The notes below the pieces were generated by a model that was not told the origin of the DNA, ran no database searches, and saw only the letters and a list, made by a program, of their open reading frames with translations. The position numbers and the translations under genes are program-made. This document shows, in pieces, positions 58,301 through 64,000 of a DNA stretch of 64,000 nucleotides. Numbering within the stretch: the first letter of the stretch is position 1; every line of letters starts with the position of its first letter. The stretch comes from Cyclina sinensis (lineage: Eukaryota; Mollusca; Bivalvia; Venerida; Veneridae), in NCBI GenBank assembly GCA_012932295.1, contig JAAONU010000001.1:25768550-25832549 (forward strand), written 5' to 3'.

Positions 58301-58833
58301 TGGTAATTGGATTGAAACCTTTTCTTTACTAAGATTTCAAGTTATAATAATTCTTGTATTTTTCAGTGGACTTGCCTTGTAACATATCTCCTTTGCTTCT
58401 TTCTCATCTTTACTAGTTGACTTTAATACGGTGGTCAATATACTCATCCGTACATACAGCTTTATATGTATTTGACTTGTTTTATATCAAAAAGCACATA
58501 TTCAATCATTCATTATCAATATGCACAAAGAATTTTATTCCCATACCACTGAACTCTAGCAAAAAGTGCCTGGTCAATTACAGATGACCACAGTCCAGTG
58601 ACAATTATACACTTACCATCATCTTCTATGGTAGTACTACTGTCAGTGGACTCTTTAATCCCATCATTCTTCTTCACCACAAGACTGCGGCCTGAAAAAC
58701 AGAAAGATCAGGTCACACTTAAAACACAGAGTGTAAGTAAGTTCACAGTGTCCTGTCTTATTTTTCTTGTTACAACTGCCAACCAAAGTATTGTGGCTAT
58801 TAAGTCACCTCTTACCATTATCTGAACATATTC
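37256..58833 (-). CDS. CAMK2: CaMKII gene, 3' half: linker and hub (association) domain
   Basis: Exons, in transcript order: 58833-58816 (candidate), 58691-58617, 56910-56893 (candidate), 49060-49004 (candidate), 45299-45224, 43427-43333, 40028-39914, 37373-37256. The last four encode a full CaMKII hub of about 133 residues: [55 protein letters not shown], then EETRVW and [13 protein letters not shown]. This domain assembles the kinase into 12-14-subunit rings. The linker exon carries the conserved KK.DG.KEST..STTIED stretch. Kinase and calmodulin-binding exons were not found and must lie beyond 64000. The linker exons are all phase 1 at both ends, so they can be skipped or included without changing frame. 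Confidence 0.92.
37379..37465 (-). mobile_element. Truncated Helentron-like end abutting the last CaMKII exon
   Basis: CAAAAAGAGAGCCATGATGACC followed by ACTCACCTAAGTATTTTG and TGCAAACATCAAAAGC aligns with the left end of the copy at 41411 (CAAGAGGGCCATAATGGCCC, GCTCACCTGAATATTTTG, GAGCAAACATCAGAAGC). It starts about 6 bp from the exon. Confidence 0.7.
37545..38690 (-). mobile_element. Helentron-like non-autonomous repeat, copy E
   Basis: Left end AAATGGGCCATGATGGCCC with CGCTCACCTTAG, right end GCTCAGGTGAGCTAA. The core holds about three units of roughly 300 bp with GGCCATTTTGT, CAATGGAGC, AGGAACATTTCTGTGAAATT and GGAGGAGAT. It lies in the last CaMKII intron. Confidence 0.7.
38779..39548. 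mobile_element. Repeat with 157-bp tandem core and GGGGGGAGACAT terminal hairpin
   Basis: Left end ATATGTCTCCCCCC; right end a hairpin ATGTCTCCCCC / GGGGGGAGACAT (39520-39548). The core is about three and a half nearly identical 157-bp units (CATAAAAATCCTTCAAGGGC, AACCTCCAAGTGTGACCTTG, CGCCTTGATGAGGTGAACAT), then a GACGGACGGACGGACAGACGG run. High identity between units suggests recent array growth. Confidence 0.8.
39753..39890. repeat. 138-bp hairpin element next to a CaMKII donor
   Basis: The outer 18 bp are perfectly inverted (GTTTTTTCATTAAATACG / CGTATTTAATGAAAAAAC). The pairing continues with a few interruptions through GAGATTTATTTTCATC and GTGGTATGAAAAT. The loop is short (about GGCTATCGCC). 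Confidence 0.85.
39914..40028 (-). CDS. CAMK2: CaMKII hub exon 3
   Basis: Acceptor GTTTCAG, donor GTAAGT. It encodes [20 protein letters not shown] then [34 protein letters not shown] is conserved in animal CaMKII. A 138-bp hairpin element begins 23 bp into the following intron. Confidence 0.97.
40360..40455. repeat. Fragment of a GGCATA-type dispersed repeat
   Basis: GGAGAGACAGACAGACC followed by TATGCCCACCTTCAGAGGCATA, a terminal hairpin like those at 965 and 26592. Only this end was recognised. Confidence 0.5.
40551..40831. repeat. 70-bp tandem repeat, four copies
   Basis: The unit begins GAAAAACATACAGCACAAGC and ends TTTATGTTGATATCCCCATG. Copies start 70 bp apart and differ at only a few bases, pointing to recent expansion in a CaMKII intron. 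Confidence 0.92.
40835..41405. other. CaMKII intron sequence, no feature seen
   Basis: AT-rich with no long open frame or recognisable repeat. Confidence 0.4.
41411..43244 (-). mobile_element. Helentron-like non-autonomous repeat, copy F
   Basis: Left end CAACAAGAGGGCCATAATGG then GCTCACCTGAAT, right end CATGTGAGCTAA. Diverged core units carry GGTTTCAGACAAGAAGATTT, CCTATATAAGCC, AAATCAAGTGACC and GGGGCATAATTTGAACAA. A segment near 42490-42850 resembles the core of copy E, so the element looks composite. Its right end is 88 bp from hub exon 2. Confidence 0.7.
43333..43427 (-). CDS. CAMK2: CaMKII hub exon 2
   Basis: Acceptor TTTTTACAG, donor GTAAGG. It encodes [20 protein letters not shown] and [11 protein letters not shown]; the motifs FEPEA.GNL and GMDFH.FYF are diagnostic of the hub. 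It ends in phase 1. Confidence 0.97.
43636..44113. mobile_element. Short dispersed repeat with GGGCGA...TCGCCC hairpin
   Basis: Left end GGGCGATCACTGATCACATA then TGTCGCCC, a hairpin. Two core units carry AGGGCCATAACTCTGAC, then GATGGACAGACAGACGGACA, and the right end has GGCGACACA. It fits the architecture of other families in the window. Confidence 0.6.
44268..45195. mobile_element. Repeat bounded by inverted TGTCAAGCCC
   Basis: The left end TGTCAAGCCCGCTTG is inverted at the right end (CAAATGGGCTTGACA). About three to four core units carry GTGACCTTGACCTCTGA, GAACATTTGT and AAATCC.TCCA, and a CACACGGACGGATGC run precedes the right end. It stops about 30 bp short of the hub exon 1 donor. 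Confidence 0.6.
45224..45299 (-). CDS. CAMK2: CaMKII hub exon 1
   Basis: Acceptor ATTTACAG, donor GTAAGT. It encodes [20 protein letters not shown] and YDAY, the first helix of the hub, matching RKQEIIKVTEQLIEAI in other animals. It starts in phase 1 and ends in phase 2. Confidence 0.96.
45603..46680 (-). mobile_element. Helentron-like repeat, copy G (right end not found)
   Basis: Left end AAGGCCATGATGGCCC then GCTCACCCGAG. Core units carry GACCCAAGGTGACCCATAT and GTGTTAACAAGGTATATCTG. The TGAGCTAA end was not found; the element fades near 46680. Confidence 0.55.
46690..49000. other. CaMKII intron sequence with one 51-bp duplication
   Basis: AT-rich. TGCTATTTACTAGCATTTAA and following bases are duplicated in tandem (48437-48487 and 48488-48538). 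No other feature was recognised. Confidence 0.5.
49004..49060 (-). CDS. CAMK2: CaMKII candidate alternative linker exon (57 nt)
   Basis: Between a TTTACAAAACAG acceptor and a GTAAGTAC donor, this exon encodes [18 protein letters not shown] in phase 1, joining in frame to both neighbours. A second GT three bases upstream gives a tandem donor, so a 54-nt form is possible. The residues are not a CaMKII segment I recognise, so the call rests on splice logic. Confidence 0.55.
49061..50400. other. CaMKII intron sequence with (AAAT)n
   Basis: AT-rich, with an (AAAT)n tract at about 49908-49948. No coding stretch with splice support was seen. Confidence 0.45.
50430..51615. repeat. Two diverged tandem-core repeats around a (TG)n(G)n tract
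   Basis: At 50430-50680 a unit of about 140 bp (ACTTGCTAACCAT, GCTGTGAAGTTTC, AATCATCCAACCAGTATAAG) is partly repeated. At 50795-50821 there is a TG run followed by a G run. At 50985-51615 about four units of roughly 140-150 bp carry AAATTTCAGTTCAATC, AAAACTGATGAAGGAGTT and AAGTTCAAGGGCAATAA. Confidence 0.5.
51620..53210. other. CaMKII intron sequence, no feature seen
   Basis: A GTAAGTG donor-like site at 52815 follows an open piece, but the only acceptors give lengths that break the frame. Otherwise nothing was recognised. Confidence 0.4.
53213..54405. repeat. Tandem-core repeat, TAAGAGGTGTTTGTAAAACAT family
   Basis: The left end AGAGGTGTTTGTAAAACATA then TGCCCCCACCCCC belongs to the same family as 3151-4255. 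About six units carry GGGGTCATCTACTGG, CATGACCAACCTAC, AAGTTTGAGGAAC and TTTTGCTTTTCAAGGTCACT. It is followed by a fragment (54405-54592) related to the core of copy F. Confidence 0.6.
54593..56218 (-). mobile_element. Helentron-like non-autonomous repeat, copy H
   Basis: Left end ACAAAGAGGGCCATGATGGC then GCTCACCTGAA, right end GAAGTGAGCTAA. About seven diverged core units carry GGTGACCTTGACC, ACCAAATATCTAAGATATT and GGTCAATAA.TAAAG. It lies in a CaMKII intron. Confidence 0.65.
56220..58610. other. CaMKII intron sequence around the 18-nt microexon
   Basis: Mostly AT-rich and unique-looking. Apart from the microexon at 56893-56910, no coding or repeat feature was recognised. Confidence 0.4.
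56893..56910 (-). CDS. CAMK2: CaMKII candidate linker microexon (18 nt)
   Basis: GAAAGACAGAATTGGACA has a very strong pyrimidine tract upstream (CTCTCCTCTCCTGTCTAG) and a GTGAGT donor. In the required phase 1 it adds KTELD without a stop. Position, strand and phase fit an optional linker exon. Confidence 0.6.
58617..58691 (-). CDS. CAMK2: CaMKII linker exon
   Basis: Between a TTTTTCAG acceptor and a GTAAGTG donor it encodes [20 protein letters not shown] and IEDD. This matches the KKPDGVKEST...TTIEDED segment that follows the calmodulin-binding region in animal CaMKII. Phase 1 at both ends, 75 nt. Confidence 0.92.
58816..58833 (-). CDS. CAMK2: CaMKII candidate linker microexon (18 nt)
   Basis: GAATATGTTCAGATAATG sits between a TTATATTTCAG acceptor and a GTAAGAGG donor. 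In the phase required by the next exon it encodes ICSDN with shared Gly codons and no stop. It lies 125 bp upstream of the linker exon at 58691. Support is splice signals and phase only. Confidence 0.45.
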
Positions 58834-58834
58834 C

Positions 58835-61800
58835 TGAAATATAACAGAAAACAATGAGCTTTTTAAATGTTGAAATATTCATAATAGTTACTGTTTCTTA
58901 CACATTCTTCAATTTCTAAATGCTATTCTTAAAGTTATCTGTTAATAATAAACTGACAACAAGTGTTATCAAAGACTATGAATGAAGAATCCAGAACATT
59001 AGAAATATAGTTCAAACTTAAATAGGTGTTCATTTAAAAGCCAAATGTTTCCCTACTTCATTTGAACATTTAGTTAAAACATAATCAACTTTCTAAAACT
59101 GCTATTCTGAAACCTCCTGAAAATGAAATTGTTAGTATTGAACTAAACAATATTATTACAATATGGGGCAAAACATCACAAACCAGTATCAAACTTCCCA
59201 TGATAAAAGAGTCTTCGTTCAACATTGGTGCTAACCATAACTGACTTAATGCTTTCTCAAGTAAATTTTCAGTAAGACGGTGCCATGACTCTAGAAACTG
59301 CAGTTGTCAAGGAAACTAATCACAGGGTGTCATCATTAACAAAACTGAACATTTATTTATACAGCTTGTTGTTTAAAGCAGCTCGTTCACAGTTGGTCAT
59401 TTACTAAGAATTTGATTTTAACTATCTGTGTGTATTATGTCTATCAATACCCATCTACAGATTGCACTGTCACCCAATGCAACATTTTGTGACTGTAAAA
59501 CAATGGGCAGTTTCTTCCATCCTAGGCTATAGCATTACGAACAGGATATAAAACCTATAATTTGAATTTCTTTTTTCATTTGCTGTCACAGTGACTGATC
59601 ACATTCACTCTTTGTGCATGCGTTCACATTATATCTGTATTTGAATACTGGACCAAAAACCACAGGCACTTGTTTCACTGACAAATTCCCCAAACCTTTA
59701 AATAACCAAACCAAAGTATGAAAATCTTAGGGTCACTTTACTTTACTTCAAACATGATTTAAATTGTCCCTCCAAACATCGCTAAGTGTTGCCATAATAT
59801 TGAAAATTGAAGTGTCAGCTGTAGTTTATCTACAGGATCCGTTTATATATAAACATATAAAGTCAACTGAAGACTTCAGTTTATTTTTACAATAAATCTG
59901 ACACTTGATTGAGAGAATTAGACTGAGGTTGTTCAACAATTTGATATCTAATTTCCATTTATTGTGTTGTGGTGTTACGAAAAGTTTAAAAGTTTTCGGT
60001 AAACAAGCGATGAAATTCATTTGAGAGAAATCAAGAGGTGCCAAATTTGAATGGAGTTTTTGATTGCTATAATTAGAAAAAAAAGATTCAGAGAATCTAA
60101 GAGTTACATTGCATCTGTCAGCTTAAATTACAGAAAATCTGTTTGAAGAAAAGTGACACTCAGATTCATTCTTGTGAACTTTCATACTTTATGTTGGGTA
60201 TATTGTGGTTCGGAACATTTATCCATGAAACGAATTCCTGTGCCAAGATTGGTGAAGACGCAATGTAGTGGAATGTTTCACATGGTACAGCAAGCACCTG
60301 CTTCGGGGAAACTGTATTCTACATTTAACTAGAATTCCCCAAGTAGGCGTTTACGTAAAATGCATTTTTCCATGCAATGTGACCTCAAGCAAGCCGATTT
60401 TTTTGGTCAGAAAAAAGAGACTTCACCAACAGTAACGAAGAAGATTAGAAAAGAACTTTATTTAAATTCTTACCGTTCAACTGTGAATGAGCTGCTTTAA
60501 ATGCAAGCAATTAGAGGCTGCTTGTTAGTATGATTGAATTCTGAAGCAAGGGGTCCACTGTGTGATAAATCATTAACATACTGACTTCCTGCTTACTTTC
60601 CTTGCCTAGCTATCTAGGCATGACATGATCTTATTGAATGCAAAAATGTACCATATTTTCTTCCATAGCTAAGCACTCAGATGAGTTTTAGTTCCTTTAA
60701 ACCATGACAGCTAGGAATCCTTCCATGCTGTGTAGTAGTATCATTATCTAGACCACTTTTTCATAGCAAATAATCATCCAATCACAAAAAATTAGTCCCT
60801 TATGTTTAAAAGCAGCTAAAAGCTCTGACAACAGCGACCTTGCAATACCATATTACAATAGCACTTGTAATGGTAGGAGACATTGTAAAACCACTGACAA
60901 CAGAGTGGGATCAATGTCACTGGTTTATATAAATAACTGAGACAACAATCAAACAGTGAAACAGATATTGGAAACATACTGTTTGTTCACTAAAAACTGA
61001 CTTACATATATAACTGAGACCACTCGGTACTGTCTACAAGTGGAACAGACATGGTACACACACTGACTGTTCACTACACACTTATTACATTCCTAGCAGG
61101 AAAGAGTTTTTTCCCCTTTATATTTCATTTCAGTCTTCAAGTTTTTGATAATAACTGAGCACTGCTTTGGCTTTCCAATGACACAACTGCACCAATAAAA
61201 GCATATTTGTTTAACAGTTGAATTCAACTAACTGGTAATGCAAATTTTGGAGTGGAAGCAAAAAACACTGTGACAAATTACCTGAGCAAAATCTTCAACA
61301 GCGAAATCAATAAATTTAGAAAGAAACTACTTGAAACTGACCAAACCCTTCTTATATACTTCATTCAGATTTCCAAGCACACTTAAAAAATCAGTTAAAA
61401 TACCAACATTACACTTAGAACCCTCCAATTTCTTCTCTTCAAGCTTAGCATGTTATTTTTTCTCTTCCTTACAAACAAATAAATACACTGAAAGAAAATG
61501 GTTTCAGCATTATTTCATAGATTTTTCAAGGAAAAGGAAAAACAAAAACTAATTACCAGTATTGGTTACATCCACATTTGCGTGACAATGGCAGCACATG
61601 GAACGAAGCCAGTCCATAGATCATTCTGCTCAGTCAAACACTTTTTCCCTTTCTTTATTATGTACTACCGTGTATTTTCCAGAAATGAAACCATTTTTTG
61701 TCCTTTTCAACTATATGAAAGCATTTTTCCCCCCCTTTCCTATGTAAGGTAAAAACTTCTATGAGCTACTGCAATCATTCAAACAGCTTTTGCCCTGATA

Positions 61801-62995
61801 TATCTAGCAACAAGTCAAGTCAAGTCCACAGTAAGATATCCGCAACTGATTCTAACAACTTACTAGCACTTCAGAATTAAAATAAACCATTATAGGATGA
61901 AAACAGAAAAACACTTCTTTTAAAAAGTACATTTTTATATGACTGAAAAAAGAAGACATTTGTCAAGCCAACATTTGACATTGACCTTCTGACAATTAAG
62001 TTGGGCGTGGCATTTTGCATCTGCTTCTGGTGTACACTTAAATTATATCTTTTCTGAAGTCCAACAGTTTTCAAAGAAATTTTAAATAGCTCACTGTAAC
62101 AAAGCCACACACAGCTTGCAATAAGCAAAATCTATTTCCTTTCAACCTACCCACTTGCCAGCTTCTGAACTAGCTTCAATCAAGATTCCTTACAAAAATA
62201 TGATCTCTACAATATTTTTTTCCATTTCTTTCTGACCAATTCACCATCACAACCTTCCACTTCTGAATTATAATGGACAAAAAGTACTGAAACTCTAATC
62301 AAGGAAACACAGAGCAATATTTGAGTAAAACTTTAGTTTTACATACCTTACAACAGACTTACTGAATTGTTTACAATGGTAAATCTAATGGAAAATACTG
62401 TAAGTATTAAAAACTCAATTAAACTTTAAGATAACAATAAACATATCCAATAAAACTTCTGAAAAATTATAATTTCATAATAACTATCATTAATTCCAAT
62501 AAACAACATGTGTTGTTTTTTTTTATATAGATTCTTTCAGATCTAGTATGCATAATTTCTACACTTTCATTATAAATATATCTTAATCTATCTATTCGTA
62601 AATCAGCATCATTTGCACAAACATTAAAGAATATTAAACATGAACAATAACACAAATATCTCCATGGCAGCCATTGCCAGCTTACTAGTACTGAAAGTCA
62701 CAAATGATCACAGTTACTGATGGATAGAAAAAATAAAATCAAGGCCATCCTTCTTTTTCATTCTCATCCCATAAATAATTGACTCAAAAAACAACTATAA
62801 CAGGTTTGTATCTATACAAAGGTCTCATGTGACATGTAATTAGAGAGGAAATAAGATGCATTTATTATTATCATGTATACACTTTTAACACAATATTGGT
62901 TTCAGGTATTTATCTGGAAAAGGAGATCTCACCTATGTCACCATGTTCCCAGAAATGACATCAGGACTTTTTGATTATCTTATGCATTCTTATTT
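58835..62995. other. CaMKII intron sequence, no kinase exon found
   Basis: A search for the calmodulin-binding and kinase-end motifs (such as RRKLKGA, ATRNFS) in all minus-strand frames by eye found none. A good donor at about 60471 (GTAAGAAT) has no convincing acceptor that keeps the frame. Confidence 0.4.
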
Positions 62996-62999
62996 AAAT

Positions 63000-63173
63000 C
63001 CTACCAACAACCAATCCCATTTTCGGATTCACTACCAACAATGACAGTCCCATCTGCAATTTCACTACCAACAACAGAAGTCCCATTTGCAATTTCACTA
63101 CCAACAACCAATCCCATTTGCAATTTCAATACCAACAACCAGAGTCCAATTTGTGATTTCACTACCAACAACC
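63000..63173. repeat. About 32-bp degenerate minisatellite, five to six copies
   Basis: The unit is close to ACTACCAACAACCAATCCCA then TTTGCAATTTC, spaced 30-34 bp. It produces a periodic open frame (SEIANGT-like) on the minus strand that is not considered coding. Confidence 0.85.
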
Positions 63174-64000
63174 CGGTCATATACACATACAGTAAAACTT
63201 CGTTAACTCAAAGTCACTTGGGGACGACGTATATCCTCGAAGTATTGACTGCATCTTTAAAGCATCCATGACAAGAAAACCTTATTCCAATTTTTTACGA
63301 TGATTTTATTGTTTTTGTTATTTTTCAGCCTTTTAATAATAAAATGTGACTTCTTTTTAAGGTAATATGGTTCTCTGAATTCTTATTTATCTGACATCTT
63401 CCATTAATGAATGAACAACAAACTCCTTTTTCTTTCACAATGGTTAAACAAGCTACAAGAAAGAACAACTATATGAAATTTTCACTTCCAACAATGACCA
63501 GTACATGTCAGGTTCATAAACAGTAACATTTCCATCCAAATCTTGAAGGTATTTTTATCATTATTATTATTACATAACAACAACAACATTTAAACACTTC
63601 TCACTTCTTTAACATAAAACATTGCTCAGAATAAGAGAATACTATACAGAACATGCTTTCATTTAACCAATAACATATTTCTGCATCTTTTTTTCTTTTA
63701 TATGAAACCTCTCAACATTAAATGAGATGTTATAGCAACAACTTATTAATTTACCTGTTACCAAACAGAGCAAACAAGTATGTTTCTTTCATTTCCTAAA
63801 GACAAACATGAAATCTGATTTTTTTCTTCTTCTCAGGATGCCGTTTCTAAGCAATTTTAAGCTGAAAAACATTTAAGTTTGTTTTATTTAGGCTAGAATT
63901 TAGTCTGTCTACCAACAGAATAATGAGAATAAATATAGCGACTGCAGCCAGTCCAGCTGGAGTTTAACAGCTCCTTTATAAGATGCACATTTTACCTAAC
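63174..64000. other. Intronic or unassigned right edge, no feature seen
   Basis: AT-rich with TTATTATTATTA at 63560. The CaMKII gene should continue to the right of the window. Confidence 0.35.

Noticed and set aside
60472..60478. Strong donor GTAAGAAT upstream of the linker
   Set aside because: The only close acceptor leaves a 7-nt exon, and the longer open stretch has no acceptor; no match to the CaMKII calmodulin-binding region.
62350..62364. Possible 15-nt CaMKII microexon before GTATGT
   Set aside because: In the required phase it contains a TAA stop.
63001..63186. Minus-strand periodic peptide (SEIANGT-like)
   Set aside because: Product of the 32-bp minisatellite, with irregular unit length and no gene context.

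Overview
This is an AT-rich animal (eukaryotic) genomic window. Genes are split into short exons by large introns full of repeats. Protein similarity to animal genes, together with repeats of the kind common in bivalve molluscs (a GGGCCATGATGGCCC family, TGACCTTGACC-rich tandem cores, CGGA runs), suggests a bivalve. That assignment is inference. No tools were available, so gene names rest on protein motifs recognised by eye plus splice-phase checks.

Two genes are recognisable, both on the minus strand. (1) A complete GPATCH11-like gene (G-patch domain protein 11), six coding exons from 20898 down to 1795. All splice phases agree, except for one extra base in exon 2 that breaks the frame. (2) The 3' half of a CaMKII gene (calcium/calmodulin-dependent protein kinase II), from about 58.8 kb down to a stop at 37256. 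It comprises one well-supported linker exon, three small frame-preserving candidate linker exons and all four exons of the C-terminal hub (association) domain. The kinase and regulatory exons must lie beyond 64000.

Layout: 1-20.9 kb is GPATCH11. Its introns hold a Mutator-like (MULE) transposon with about 300-bp terminal inverted repeats and a 10-bp target duplication, nested inside a second inverted-repeat element, plus long tandem-core repeats and a MITE-like element. A 1.15-kb imperfect foldback element starts about 95 bp upstream of the GPATCH11 start codon. 22.1-37.2 kb is intergenic or CaMKII 3' UTR, with several minisatellites and no gene that can be supported. 37.2-64 kb is CaMKII; its introns are packed with dispersed repeats.

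The main repeat family (at least seven copies) has an asymmetric terminal design: a short inverted repeat at one end, the matching repeat placed just inside a terminal stem-loop at the other end, and a tandem-repeat core. This matches non-autonomous Helentron (HINE) rolling-circle elements. One truncated copy supplies the polypyrimidine tract of the last CaMKII 3' splice site. No rRNA, tRNA, CRISPR, operon or prokaryotic feature was seen.
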